Positions 20,662 to 29,434 of a stretch of 64,000 nt of DNA are shown one piece after another; positions within the stretch are counted from its first letter, which is position 1, and each line of letters starts with the position of its first letter. The position numbers and the translations under genes were made by a program. The notes beneath the pieces were generated by a model, which worked only from the letters and a program-made list of their open reading frames with translations, had not been told where the DNA came from and searched no databases. Origin of the DNA: Prauserella halophila (GTDB lineage Bacteria; Actinomycetota; Actinomycetes; Mycobacteriales; Pseudonocardiaceae); assembly GCF_024171895.1 (NCBI RefSeq), contig NZ_JAMTCQ010000010.1, positions 310,001 to 374,000 of the forward strand, written 5' to 3'.

Positions 20662-21689
20662 CCGCGTTCCTCCTCGATGCGCCGCAGCGCTTCCTCGACG
20701 TCGTCGTCACTCACATCGCGGTGCAGGACGAATCGCACCCTGCCCGCCATCGGCAGCGCCAGGATTCCCAGACCGCGCAGGCGCTCGAGCGCGAGCGCCA
20801 CGTCCGGCACCGTGGCGAGCAGAATGTTCGTCTGCGGCTCCTCGACGTCCCAGCCCAGCCCGGCCAGCCCTGCGGCCAGGGCGCGCGCGTTCGCATGGTC
20901 GTGCGCGAGGTCGTCGACCCGATCGAGCGCCAGCAGCCCGGGAGCCGCCAGCACGCCGCCCTGCCGGACGCCCCCGCCGAGCATCTGCCGTATCCGCCGC
21001 GCCCGTTCCACGAACTCGGCGTCACCCGCGACGACCGAACCGGCAGGCGCGCCGAGCCCCTTCGACAGGCAGGCCGACACCGAGTCCACGCCGACCGTCA
21101 GCGCTGCGGGCGGCAGGTCCAGCGCCGCGGCCGCGTTCCACAGCCGGGCTCCGTCGAGATGGACGTTCAGACCACAGTCGCGCGCGGTCGCGACCAGCTG
21201 CGCGTGCTCCTCGGGCGGGGTGACCGCACCGCCCGAGGCGTTGTGCGTGTTCTCCAACGACAGCAGGGTCGTGCGCAACGCGTAGTACGGGCCGTTCGGC
21301 GGACCCGCCGCCGCGCGCACCGTCGCAGGGGTCGGCCTGCCGGGGCCCGCATCGTGGTCGACCGGATCGGGCATGCCGCCCGCGAACCACGCGGCCGAGC
21401 CGAGCTCGTTGGTGAGCACGTGCGCGCCGCGCGGTGCGAGGAAGCGATCGCCGCGCTCCAGGTGCAGCGACAGCGCGATGAGGTTCGCCATGGTCCCGCT
21501 CGGCGTCCACAGTGCGGCCTCCATGCCCAGCATGTCCGCGGCGCGCTGCTCGAGGCTCGCGATCGTGGGATCGGAGTCGATGACGTTGTCACCGACCTCG
21601 GCGTCCGCCATGGCCGTGCGCATGGCGTCGTCGGGCGCGGTGATCGTGTCCGAACGGAAGTCGATCGGGACTGGGGATCCGGAGGTCAC
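20658..21689 (-). CDS. ltaE: Low-specificity threonine aldolase
   Basis: The 343-residue PLP enzyme cleaves L-threonine or L-allo-threonine to glycine and acetaldehyde. Evidence includes IDFRSDTITAPDDAMRTAMADAEVGDN at the N-terminus, the substrate-binding GAHVLTNE, LENTHNASGG, the LDGARLWNAA motif, and the PLP Lys in ACLSKGLGAP. All are typical of the GLY1/LtaE family. ATG 21689 is followed by a normal N-terminus; the region to the divergent sigma-factor gene is about 150 bp. The downstream HAD gene overlaps by 4 bp. Confidence 0.92.
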   Translation of the reverse strand: MTSGSPVPIDFRSDTITAPDDAMRTAMADAEVGDNVIDSDPTIASLEQRAADMLGMEAALWTPSGTMANLIALSLHLERGDRFLAPRGAHVLTNELGSAAWFAGGMPDPVDHDAGPGRPTPATVRAAAGPPNGPYYALRTTLLSLENTHNASGGAVTPPEEHAQLVATARDCGLNVHLDGARLWNAAAALDLPPAALTVGVDSVSACLSKGLGAPAGSVVAGDAEFVERARRIRQMLGGGVRQGGVLAAPGLLALDRVDDLAHDHANARALAAGLAGLGWDVEEPQTNILLATVPDVALALERLRGLGILALPMAGRVRFVLHRDVSDDDVEEALRRIEEERG

Positions 21690-21767
21690 GTTTCGATCAC
21701 ATCACACGTCGCCGGGGAGTTCGAAGCAGGGCTCACCGATTCGTGACCAAAAATGTGGCGCAGGCGT

Positions 21768-21796
21768 GCAACCGTGTAGGAGACAGGTGCCGTCTA
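21768..21796 (+). promoter_or_regulatory. ECF-type promoter candidate before the sigma factor gene
   Basis: GCAACC (21768-21773) and CGTCTA (21791-21796) are separated by 17 bp. This pairing resembles ECF sigma promoters (AAC in -35, CGTC in -10), so the sigma factor may transcribe its own gene. Confidence 0.5.
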
Positions 21797-21838
21797 CCGA
21801 GGCACGAACAACTGAGGAAGCGACCGGAGACCTACCGC

Positions 21839-22372
21839 GTGGACCCCCGCGACGAGCAGGAGTTCGCGGCGTACTTCGCCGCGAAGCGAGACTCCGTGCG
21901 CAGAACCGCGTACATGCTCTGCGGCGACTGGCACCGGGCCGACGACCTGGCACAGACCGCGTTCGTGGCGCTGCACCGGCGCTGGCACAAGGTCCGTGAC
22001 CGGGAAGCCCTCGACGCCTACGTCCGCAAGACGCTGGTGCGAGCCGCGATCGACGAGTCACGGCGGCCGTGGCGGCGGGAACGGCAGACCGAGGGTGGTT
22101 CGGACCTGCCGGAACCGTCGGCGCCCGGATCGTCGGCCGCGCCCGACCAGCTGGGCGACCGGGTGGCCACGCGCGAGGACCTGCTGGCCGGGTTGCGGCA
22201 GGTGCCGTCGAGGCAGCGAGCCGTGCTCGTCCTGCGGTACTTCGACGGTCTGGACGTCAGCAGCGTGGCGGGCGTCCTCGGTTGCAGCGAGGGCAACGTC
22301 AAGAGCCAGACCGCCCGCGGGCTGGCTGCGCTGCGCAAGGCGCTCGGTACGGAGGTGGAGGCGCATGGATGA
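21839..22372 (+). CDS. ECF sigma factor (SigE-family type)
   Basis: The 177-residue protein has sigma region 2 (EFAAYFAAKRDSVRRTAYML, then GDWHRADDLAQTAFVALHRRW) and region 4 (RQRAVLVLRYFDGLDVSSVAGVLGCSEGNVKSQTARGLAALR), separated by an acidic/Pro linker. It is the short actinobacterial SigE-family form. GTG 21839 follows GGAG by 9 nt. The gene overlaps the following membrane protein gene by 8 bp, the usual layout of an ECF factor and its membrane regulator. Confidence 0.92.
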   Translation: MDPRDEQEFAAYFAAKRDSVRRTAYMLCGDWHRADDLAQTAFVALHRRWHKVRDREALDAYVRKTLVRAAIDESRRPWRRERQTEGGSDLPEPSAPGSSAAPDQLGDRVATREDLLAGLRQVPSRQRAVLVLRYFDGLDVSSVAGVLGCSEGNVKSQTARGLAALRKALGTEVEAHG

Positions 22373-23078
22373 ACGGGAACTGGGCGAGCTGTTCCGTTCC
22401 GTGCCCGGGCAGCCGCCGCCGTCGTCGTTCGACGAGGCCGACGTCGCCGAGGCCGCGCACCGGGTCACGGTCCGCAGGCGCGCGATCGTGGGCGGTGCGG
22501 CTGCCGCCGTCGTCCTCCTCGGCGGCGGTGGCGTCGTCGCGGGTTCGCTACTCGGCGGCGATGACGGGAATACCGTGGTCGCCGGATCCGAGCGGTCCGC
22601 CGGAGCCGACCGGTCCACCACAGGAGGGACACAGCCGCGCATCGCGCAACCCGAGGACGACCGGCCGCGTCAGCAGAGCAGTGAACCGGGAATCCAGGGA
22701 CTCCCGTCCGCCGAGCCGAAGCAGGACGGCTCGACGGACGGGGATCGTGCCCACGGGTGCGATCAGGTCGACCGGGAGCTCGCCACCGCCCTCGCTGGCG
22801 AGCTCCCGGTCGCCGCCTCGGACGCCTCACCGGGACGCATCTGCCCCGAGGGCACGACGTCGGCGTCGTTCCGCATCGACGGCTCCGCGCTGACGGCCGT
22901 CCTCGTGCCGGACGGCAGGCAGCTGCAACTGCCCGGCGACACGCCGGACGGTGAGCTCGCCGAGCAGCGCACGGCCAGTGGCGCGACGTTGCTGCTGCTG
23001 AACGAGTCGTTGACGCATACCGGAACCGGCGGTCCCGACGTCGACCGGCTGGCCGAGCGCATCGCGGGCGACCTGTAA
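22365..23078 (+). CDS. Membrane protein, putative anti-sigma partner of the ECF factor
   Basis: The 237-residue protein has a short cytosolic N-terminus (about 40 residues, starting MDERELGELFRSVPGQPPPSSFD), one membrane helix (about 41-63) and a Gln/Ser/Asp-rich extracytoplasmic part with two Cys (GCDQVD, ICPEG). The ATG lies inside the end of the sigma gene (8-bp overlap). No zinc-binding HxxxCxxC motif is visible, so it is not a ZAS-type anti-sigma factor. The SigE-family context and topology suggest signal control of the sigma factor; this is inference. Confidence 0.75.
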   Translation: MDERELGELFRSVPGQPPPSSFDEADVAEAAHRVTVRRRAIVGGAAAAVVLLGGGGVVAGSLLGGDDGNTVVAGSERSAGADRSTTGGTQPRIAQPEDDRPRQQSSEPGIQGLPSAEPKQDGSTDGDRAHGCDQVDRELATALAGELPVAASDASPGRICPEGTTSASFRIDGSALTAVLVPDGRQLQLPGDTPDGELAEQRTASGATLLLLNESLTHTGTGGPDVDRLAERIAGDL

Positions 23079-23223
23079 CCACACGCGGGCCGCTCGGTCC
23101 CGGCCTGCCGATTCCGTTCGGCGGCGGCTCCCTCGCCGGATTCCGACCCGGACCACACCGTTCGCCGGAGTCCTGGCGGATACGTCCTGTTCGGGTGCCT
23201 GCCGACTGGCACACTTGCGCGCT

Positions 23224-23811
23224 ATGACGTCCGCGAGCACGCCGAAGGGTGAACGCCGCCGTAACGCCCTGGTGGAGGCCGCAGCCGAGCTGCTGTCGGA
23301 GGGCGGGTTCGACGCCATCCGCCACCGCGCCGTGGCCGAACGTGCGGGTCTGCCGCTCGCCTCGACCACGTACTACTTCGACTCGCTCGACGAACTCGTC
23401 TCCGCCGCGACCGAACAGCACGGACGCACGGAACTCGCCGCGGGGCGCGCCCGCCTCGCCGGCCTGCCGACCGCCGACCGGGGCGTGGACACCGTCGTCG
23501 GACTCGTGCTCGACCAGCTGCTCGGCGAGGACCCGGCGTACGAGGCGGTGCTGCTGCGCTACGAACGCCTCGTCGGCACCGGCCGCCGCCCCTACCTGCG
23601 GCCGTTGATGCGCACCCTCTCCGGTGAGCTGCGCGAACTGCTGGCCGAGATCCTCGTCAAGTCCGGTCTGGACGCCGACGAACGCCGCATCGAACGGATC
23701 ATCGCGGTGGTCGACGGTGCCGTGGTCAACGCGCTCATCGCCGTCGACCCGGACCCCCGCGGCGCCGCGGCCCGCATGCTCCGCGGCACGCTCGCCCCCG
23801 GCACCGAGTGA
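23224..23811 (+). CDS. TetR-family transcriptional regulator
   Basis: The 195-residue protein has an N-terminal TetR HTH: RRNALVEAAAELLSEGGFDAIRHRAVAERAGLPLASTTYYFDSLDELV, followed by an all-helical ligand-binding domain. ATG 23224 lies 8 nt after CACACT (23210-23215), a weak -10 candidate. The gene lies upstream of purB on the same strand, 90 bp apart, and downstream of the sigma operon. The target and ligand are unknown. Confidence 0.88.
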   Translation: MTSASTPKGERRRNALVEAAAELLSEGGFDAIRHRAVAERAGLPLASTTYYFDSLDELVSAATEQHGRTELAAGRARLAGLPTADRGVDTVVGLVLDQLLGEDPAYEAVLLRYERLVGTGRRPYLRPLMRTLSGELRELLAEILVKSGLDADERRIERIIAVVDGAVVNALIAVDPDPRGAAARMLRGTLAPGTE

Positions 23812-23889
23812 TCCACCACCTGCACCACTACGCGAGCCGGGGACAACGTTCGTCGGGACCGTGATGGGCTTGTGATCCGGAACTCCGGC

Positions 23890-23895
23890 TAGCCT
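23890..23895 (+). promoter_or_regulatory. purB -10 box, leaderless start
   Basis: TAGCCT lies exactly 6 nt before GTG 23902 and no ribosome site is present, so transcription probably begins at the start codon. Confidence 0.6.
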
Positions 23896-23901
23896 GGCGG
23901 G

Positions 23902-25329
23902 GTGACCGACAAGCCCGCCATCCCGAACGTACTCGCAGGCCGCTATGCCTCCGGCGAACTCGTCGCACTGTGGTCCCCGCAGCAGAAGGTCCGGCTCGAG
24001 CGCGAACTCTGGCTCGCCGTCCTCAAGGCCCAGGCGCAGCTGGGCGTCGACGTACCCGACGGCGTGATCGCCGACTACGAACGGGTGCTGCCGGACGTCG
24101 ACCTCGACTCGATCGCCGAACGGGAACGCGTCACGCGCCACGACGTCAAGGCGCGCATCGAGGAGTTCAACGCCCTCGCCGGGCACGAACACGTCCACAA
24201 GGGCATGACCTCGCGTGACCTGACCGAGAACGTCGAGCAGCTGCAGGTCCGCCGGTCCCTCGAACTGCTGCGCAGCCGTACGGTCGCCGTCCTCGCCCGC
24301 CTGGCGGAGCTGGCGTCCGAGCACTCCGAACTGGTCATGGCCGGCCGGTCGCACAACGTCGCGGCGCAGGCCACGACGCTGGGCAAACGCTTCGCCACGG
24401 CCGCCGACGAGCTCCTCGTCGCGTTCGACCGGCTCGACGACCTCGTCGCGCGTTACCCGCTGCGGGGCATCAAGGGGCCGGTCGGCACGGCGCAGGACAT
24501 GCTCGACCTGCTGGGCGACGCCGACAAGCTGGCCGACCTCGAGCAGCGCGTCGCAGGTCACCTCGGGTTCGACCACGTCCTCGACAGCGTCGGCCAGGTG
24601 TATCCCCGGTCGCTGGACTTCGACGTCGTCTCCGCATTGACGCAGCTCGCCGCACCGCCGTCGAGCCTGGCCAGGACGATCCGGCTGATGGCGGGCAACG
24701 AGCTGGTCACCGAGGGATTCCAGCCGGGGCAGGTCGGCTCGTCGGCGATGCCGCACAAGATGAACACCCGCTCGTGCGAGCGCGTGAACGGCCTGGCCGT
24801 CGTGCTGCGCGGGCACCTGTCGATGGTCGGTGAGCTGGCGGGCGACCAGTGGAACGAGGGCGACGTGTCCGACTCCGTGGTGCGCCGCGTCGCGTTGCCG
24901 GACGCGTTCTTCGCGCTCGACGGGCTGCTGGAGACGCTGCTGACGGTGCTGCGCGAGTTCGGCGTGTTCCCCGCGGTGGTCGACCGTGAGCTGAACCGCT
25001 ACCTGCCGTTCCTGGCCACCACCAAGGTGCTGATGGCCGCGGTGCGCGGCGGGGTCGGCCGGGAGGTGGCGCACGAGGCCATCAAGGAGAACGCCGTCGC
25101 GGTGGCGCTGGCGATGCGTGAGGGCCAGGCCGATAACGACCTGCTCGACCGGCTCGCCGCCGACGAGCGCCTACCCCTCGACCGGGCGAGTCTCGACGCC
25201 CTTCTCGCCGAACGGCTGTCGTTCACCGGAACGGCGTCGTCGCAGGTCGAAGCTGTCGCCACGCGCGTGGCGGACGTCGTGAAGCGATTCCCAGAGGCCG
25301 CCGAGTACGAGCCGGCGCCCATCCTGTGA
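23902..25329 (+). CDS. purB: Adenylosuccinate lyase
   Basis: This enzyme acts twice in purine synthesis: it releases fumarate from SAICAR and from adenylosuccinate. The 475-residue chain is of normal length for the actinobacterial form. It contains VTRHDVKARIEEFN, HKGMTSRDLTENV, the AGRSHNVAAQ loop with catalytic His, and the fumarase/lyase signature QVGSSAMPHKMN. GTG 23902 is used without a ribosome site (see -10 box). purC, often near purB, is not found next to it here. Confidence 0.95.
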   Translation: MTDKPAIPNVLAGRYASGELVALWSPQQKVRLERELWLAVLKAQAQLGVDVPDGVIADYERVLPDVDLDSIAERERVTRHDVKARIEEFNALAGHEHVHKGMTSRDLTENVEQLQVRRSLELLRSRTVAVLARLAELASEHSELVMAGRSHNVAAQATTLGKRFATAADELLVAFDRLDDLVARYPLRGIKGPVGTAQDMLDLLGDADKLADLEQRVAGHLGFDHVLDSVGQVYPRSLDFDVVSALTQLAAPPSSLARTIRLMAGNELVTEGFQPGQVGSSAMPHKMNTRSCERVNGLAVVLRGHLSMVGELAGDQWNEGDVSDSVVRRVALPDAFFALDGLLETLLTVLREFGVFPAVVDRELNRYLPFLATTKVLMAAVRGGVGREVAHEAIKENAVAVALAMREGQADNDLLDRLAADERLPLDRASLDALLAERLSFTGTASSQVEAVATRVADVVKRFPEAAEYEPAPIL

Positions 25330-25377
25330 TGTGGGAGCGGGTAGACCCGATCGTGACCTTCTGCAACGATCGAGTTT

Positions 25378-25488
25378 GTGGGCAGTTTCGTGTGCGCGTG
25401 CATTCCTCCTGGGTCGTTACGGCCGTTGGTGCAGCGCAGGCACATCGACCTGCTCCGGGTGAGCTCCGCGCTGTGCCGTCACCGCTGA
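25378..25488 (+). CDS. Cysteine-type leader peptide upstream of the TSUP gene
   Basis: A short frame ends with RRHIDLLRVSSALCRHR and a TGA at 25486-25488. The RRHxDLxRxxSALCR ending is the hallmark of leader peptides found before sulfur-assimilation genes in actinobacteria. Possible starts are GTG 25378 (36 residues), GTG 25390 (32 residues, beginning VCAC with two early Cys codons) or GTG 25429 (19 residues); no clear ribosome site decides. A CCTCCT tract (25405-25410) inside it is complementary to ribosome-site sequences such as the GAGG before the TSUP ATG. Translation probably senses cysteine supply and controls the transporter gene 63 nt downstream. Confidence 0.75.
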   Translation: MGSFVCACIPPGSLRPLVQRRHIDLLRVSSALCRHR

Positions 25489-25551
25489 CGCCAGTCCCTG
25501 TCCCATCCCCGGGCCGTTCCGCGCCCGTCAACAGTCACGTCTGAGGTCGGC

Positions 25552-26505
25552 ATGCAAGCGCTCCTGTTCTTCGGGATCGCCGGGTTCCTGGCACAACTCG
25601 TGTCCGGCACGCTCGGCATGGGCTACGGCATGACGTCCACGACGGTGCTGATCGCCGCGGGCACGGCCCCGGCGATCGCGTCGGCGTCGGCACACTTCGC
25701 CCAGGTCGGCACGTCGCTGGCCTCGGGTGTGTCGCACTGGAAGTTCCGCAACATCGACTGGCGCACGGTGAGCATCCTCGCCGTGCCCGGTGCGATCGGG
25801 GCGGCGATCGGTGCGTTCGCGCTGGTCGCGATGTCGACCGACGTCGCAGGTGCGTGGATCAGCGCGTTCCTGTTCCTGCTCGGCATGTACGTACTGGTGC
25901 GGTTCGCGTTCCTGAAGCTCGGCAAGCTCATCACCGACAAACGCCCCGGCGCGAAGTTCCTGGCCCCGCTCGGGTTCGTGGCCGGGTTCGTCGACGCGAG
26001 CGGCGGTGGCGGCTGGGGTCCGGTTGCCACCACGACGCTGCTGTCGTCGGGACGGCTCGAACCGCGGAAGGTCGTCGGCTCGGTCAGTGCGGCCGAGTTC
26101 GTCGTGACCGTCGCGGCCTGCCTGGCGTTCCTGATCGCACTCAAGAACGAGGGCATGAACTGGCTGGTGGTGCTGGGCCTGCTGATCGGCGGTGTGGTCG
26201 CCGCGCCGATCGGTGCCTGGCTGGCACATCACATGCCGCCGCGGGTGCTCGGCACCGCCGCGGGTGGCCTCATCATCCTGGCGAACGCGTGGATGCTGCT
26301 GAGCAACCTCGGACTGCCGTACGCCGCGATCGTGGTCTGCTACATCGGGCTGGCCGTGTTGATCGTGGTCGCGCTGGTGACGTCGATCCGCTCGATGCGG
26401 GAGGAGAAGCGCATCAACGCTCTCGCGGGCGAGGACATGAGCGACTCCGACGACGAGCGCGCCACCCACCGTGCCCAGGACCAGCCCGCCACCGACCGCT
26501 CGTGA
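25552..26505 (+). CDS. TSUP-family membrane transporter (sulfite exporter TauE/SafE type)
   Basis: The 317-residue protein has about eight hydrophobic segments. It starts with a TSUP-like helix containing GFLAQLVSGTLGMGYGMTS and repeats the fold in the second half (GFVDASGGGGWGPVATTTLL), the two GGG-type signature loops of the family. It probably moves sulfite, sulfonate or thiosulfate-like anions. The cysteine-type leader peptide upstream supports a sulfur role. ATG 25552 follows GAGG by about 8 nt. The stop codon lies inside the first unit of a 14-bp minisatellite. Confidence 0.88.
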   Translation: MQALLFFGIAGFLAQLVSGTLGMGYGMTSTTVLIAAGTAPAIASASAHFAQVGTSLASGVSHWKFRNIDWRTVSILAVPGAIGAAIGAFALVAMSTDVAGAWISAFLFLLGMYVLVRFAFLKLGKLITDKRPGAKFLAPLGFVAGFVDASGGGGWGPVATTTLLSSGRLEPRKVVGSVSAAEFVVTVAACLAFLIALKNEGMNWLVVLGLLIGGVVAAPIGAWLAHHMPPRVLGTAAGGLIILANAWMLLSNLGLPYAAIVVCYIGLAVLIVVALVTSIRSMREEKRINALAGEDMSDSDDERATHRAQDQPATDRS

Positions 26506-26627
26506 TCGGCGGTCCGTGACCGGCGGCTGGTGACCGGTGGCTTGTGACAGAGGGCCTGTGACAGAGGGCCTGTGACAGAGGGCCTGTGACGGACGGCTCG
26601 TGAGCGGCGGTCCGTGACCGGGGCTGC
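26502..26627. repeat. Minisatellite: nine 14-bp units
   Basis: Nine consecutive units start with GTGA and follow GTGACCGGCGGCTN or GTGACAGAGGGCCT. The three central units (26544-26585) are identical. The first unit contains the TGA stop of the TSUP gene. No gene is visible between 26628 and 26754. Confidence 0.9.
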
Positions 26628-26754
26628 GAACGGCCGCCGCGGCGACGCGGGGCGCGCTCGTCACCCGTCGGAACGACGGGATCCGGCGTTCGTCGGTGGC
26701 GCTTCATCGCAGGCTCACTCGCGGGCCCTCGCCCGGTAATCCGCGACCGGTTTC

Positions 26755-27579
26755 GTGGGAGTCGTGGATACCTCGTTGCTGGTCTCCCTGTCCGGGCCGG
26801 GCGCGCGCACGCTGGACGGCTGCGCCGCCCTCGCCGATGATCTCGATACGCGTGGGGTGCCGCTGTCGCTCCTGCACACGCCGGGTGGCTCGCGGCGCGC
26901 GACCGAATGGGTGCGACTGCGCGTGGCCCGGGGTGACGCGGTGGCGCTGCACGGCTACGACCGTCGCGTACCCGCCGAGTTCGCCTCGCTGCGCGGGCAC
27001 GAGGCGGGCCTGCGGCTCATCGCCGCCACGGCGGCGCTCGACGCCGAAGGCCTGCGCACCGACGTGTTCGCCCCGCCACGCTGGCGGATCACCCCCGAAG
27101 GCCGCGAGGCGTTGCGCCGGCACGGGTTCGCGGTGTGCGCGGACGACGCCGGGGTGCGTGACCTGCGGCGCGGCGTGACCGTGCGCGGGCGCGTGCACCG
27201 GGTCGGTGTCGGCGAACGGGGCGGGCGTGAACGGGCAGGGGAACGGCTCGGCACGCCTGCCGCGGCGGTGCGCCGCGGTGCGGCGAGGCTGCCGTCGTGG
27301 GCGGCTCGTTCCGTGGCGATGCCTGCCGGCGACTCGGGAGGCATCGCAGCGGTGATGCGGGCGGTGCGGCGAGGTGGGCTCGTGCGGCTGGCTGTGGACG
27401 CCTCCGACATCGTGACGGCCGGCGGCAGACGGGCCGTGCTGGATGCGGTCGACGCGGCCGTCGAGGCCGGTGCCCGGCCGCGGACCTACGCCGCGCTGGG
27501 AGCGACGACGTCCGGGGTGCGCGAGTCGCCCACCGGGGTCGTCGCCACGGCGTCTGCTCGGCCCGCGGCAGCACCGTGA
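26755..27579 (+). CDS. Polysaccharide deacetylase-like protein (DUF2334 type)
   Basis: The 274-residue protein begins with VVDTSLLVSLSGPGARTLDG and has the DUF2334-like pattern: a strand ending LLHTPG, then GDAVALHGYDR, where the His is usually a metal ligand, and FAPPRW after a helix. The NodB-type first Asp pair is not obvious. No signal peptide. Such proteins are thought to act on glycans, but the enzymatic state is uncertain here. GTG 26755 was chosen; GTG 26764 is possible. It is 49 bp upstream of the aldehyde dehydrogenase gene. Confidence 0.7.
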   Translation: MGVVDTSLLVSLSGPGARTLDGCAALADDLDTRGVPLSLLHTPGGSRRATEWVRLRVARGDAVALHGYDRRVPAEFASLRGHEAGLRLIAATAALDAEGLRTDVFAPPRWRITPEGREALRRHGFAVCADDAGVRDLRRGVTVRGRVHRVGVGERGGRERAGERLGTPAAAVRRGAARLPSWAARSVAMPAGDSGGIAAVMRAVRRGGLVRLAVDASDIVTAGGRRAVLDAVDAAVEAGARPRTYAALGATTSGVRESPTGVVATASARPAAAP

Positions 27580-27585
27580 CGTCGT

Positions 27586-27622
27586 TGGCACATTGCCAGC
27601 AAAACTGACGGGGCCGTATCCT
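27586..27622 (+). promoter_or_regulatory. Promoter and possible operator of the aldehyde dehydrogenase gene
   Basis: TTGCCA (27593-27598) and TATCCT (27617-27622) are 18 bp apart and the -10 lies 6 nt before ATG 27629, so a leaderless mRNA is likely. TGGCA-CAT-TGCCA (27586-27598) is an inverted repeat over the -35 box that could bind a regulator. Confidence 0.6.
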
Positions 27623-27628
27623 CGGGGC

Positions 27629-29098
27629 ATGACCACTGTGCTCACTGGCGAGACGTTCGAGTCGTTCAACCCGGCCACCGGCGAGACCGTCGGTGCGTAT
27701 CCGGTGCATACCGCCGAACAGGTCGAGTCCGCCGTGGCGAAGGCGCGCGAGGCCGCCGCCTGGTGGGACTCCCTCGGATTCGCGGGCCGCGCCGAACGCC
27801 TGGCCACGTGGCGCGCCGCGCTCGCCAATCGCATGCCGGAGCTCGTCGAGGTCATCTCCGAAGAGACCGGCAAGCCCGCGGGCGACGCGCAGCTCGAACT
27901 CGTCCTCGCCATCGAGCACCTGGCGTGGGCGGGCAAGCACGCCCGCAAGGTCCTCGGCCCGCAGCGCCGCGCGCCCGGCCTGCTGCTGGCGAACCAGGCC
28001 GCCAGCGTCGAACACCAGCCGCTCGGTGTCGTCGGCGTCATCGGACCGTGGAACTACCCGGTCTACACCCCGCTCGGCTCGATCAGCTACGCGCTCGCCG
28101 CGGGCAACGCCGTGGTCTTCAAGCCGTCCGAATTCACGCCCGGGGTCGGCAAGTGGCTGGCCGATTCGTTCGCCGAAGCGGTGCCGGAACATCCGGTGCT
28201 GCAGCTCGTGACGGGCCTCGGCGAGACCGGCGCGGCGCTGACGAAGGCCGGCGCCGACAAGATCGCGTTCACCGGATCGGCCGCCACGGGCAAGAAAGTC
28301 ATGGCATCGGCGGCCGAAACGCTGACACCCGTCGTCATCGAGGCCGGCGGCAAGGACCCGCTGCTCGTCGACGCCGATGCCGACCTCGACGCCGCCGCCG
28401 ACGCCACCGTGTGGGGCGCGTTCTCCAACGCCGGGCAGACGTGCGCGGGCGTCGAGCGCGTGTACGTCCACGAGCGCGTCCACGACGAGTTCGTCGCGAA
28501 GGTCGTCGCCAAGGCCGAGGACATCGATGCCGGTGAGCAGTACGGCCCGATGACGATGCCGTCGCAACTGGACATCGTGCGCAGGCACATCGAGGACGCC
28601 CTGGCCGCGGGCGGCAAGGCGGTGGTCGGCGGCGCGGACGCCGTGGGCGACCGGTACGTCAAGCCGACCGTGCTCGTCGACGTGCCCGAGGACTGCTCGG
28701 CGGTTCGCGAGGAGACGTTCGGCCCGACCGTGACCATCGCCAAGGTCGCGACCATGGACGAGGCCGTCGAGAAGGCCAACGATTCGGTGTACGGACTCGG
28801 CTCGACGGTGTTCTCCAAGTCGCGTGGCATGGAGCTGGCGCGGCGGTTGCGCACCGGGCAGACGGCGATCAACGCGCCGCTGTCGTTCGCGGGCATCGCC
28901 TCGCTCCCGTTCGGCGGCAGCGGCGATTCCGGCTTCGGGCGCATCCACGGCCCCGAGGGGCTCCGGGAGTTCGCCCGGCCGAAGGCGATCGCCCGGCAGC
29001 GGTTCACCGCCCCGATCGCGCTGACGTCGTTCGCGCGGTCGAAGAAGACCGAGGCGCTCGTCGGCAAGCTCATCGCGAAGCTGCACGGCAAGGGCTGA
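27629..29098 (+). CDS. NAD(P)-dependent aldehyde dehydrogenase
   Basis: The 489-residue protein oxidises an aldehyde to the acid. The family landmarks are complete: VIGPWNYPVYTPL, KPSEFTP, FTGSAATGKKVM, catalytic Glu in VIEAGGKDP, catalytic Cys in NAGQTCAGVERV, and FGPTV near the C-terminus. The PWNYP motif and the long C-terminal extension after PFGGSGDSGFGR suggest the group acting on hydrophobic aldehydes or succinate semialdehyde; the substrate is not certain. ATG 27629 is leaderless. No operon partner is evident. Confidence 0.92.
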   Translation: MTTVLTGETFESFNPATGETVGAYPVHTAEQVESAVAKAREAAAWWDSLGFAGRAERLATWRAALANRMPELVEVISEETGKPAGDAQLELVLAIEHLAWAGKHARKVLGPQRRAPGLLLANQAASVEHQPLGVVGVIGPWNYPVYTPLGSISYALAAGNAVVFKPSEFTPGVGKWLADSFAEAVPEHPVLQLVTGLGETGAALTKAGADKIAFTGSAATGKKVMASAAETLTPVVIEAGGKDPLLVDADADLDAAADATVWGAFSNAGQTCAGVERVYVHERVHDEFVAKVVAKAEDIDAGEQYGPMTMPSQLDIVRRHIEDALAAGGKAVVGGADAVGDRYVKPTVLVDVPEDCSAVREETFGPTVTIAKVATMDEAVEKANDSVYGLGSTVFSKSRGMELARRLRTGQTAINAPLSFAGIASLPFGGSGDSGFGRIHGPEGLREFARPKAIARQRFTAPIALTSFARSKKTEALVGKLIAKLHGKG

Positions 29099-29434
29099 GA
29101 CTCCGGACGCTCCCGATCGGCCGGCGCCGCCGGTTGCCGTTGCTCCGGTGTGCGTTCGCCGTGGTTCCGGCGTGGCCGGCCGTCCCCGTTCGCCGCGGCC
29201 GCGCCTGTCCGGTTCGCGGTGGGGCTTTCGTGCGGCTTCGGTAGCCGGCTCGTCCTCGCCTGCGCCTCGTGCTTCGGCGAACCGCAACGTCCGGGAAGGA
29301 CGCGGTTCGGGCACGTGGTGTGTTAAGAAGTCCCGGGTCGCGGCTACGAGCGGCAGGCACCGGCGCCATACAGTAGGCACAGTACCGAGCGGCAGGCACA
29401 GTACCGAGCGGCAGGCACAGCGAGGGGACGGCGC
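29099..29434. other. Intergenic region with a 19-bp tandem duplication
   Basis: No gene is visible. Near the end, a unit AGTACCGAGCGGCAGGCAC is repeated about two and a half times (29390-29420), with a weaker copy around 29347-29372. It directly precedes the membrane protein gene at 29435. Confidence 0.5.

Noticed and set aside
19758-21746. 662-codon open frame opposite the HAD and threonine aldolase genes
   Set aside because: The opposite strand carries two proteins with complete family motifs and a 4-bp overlap, so this frame is a shadow.
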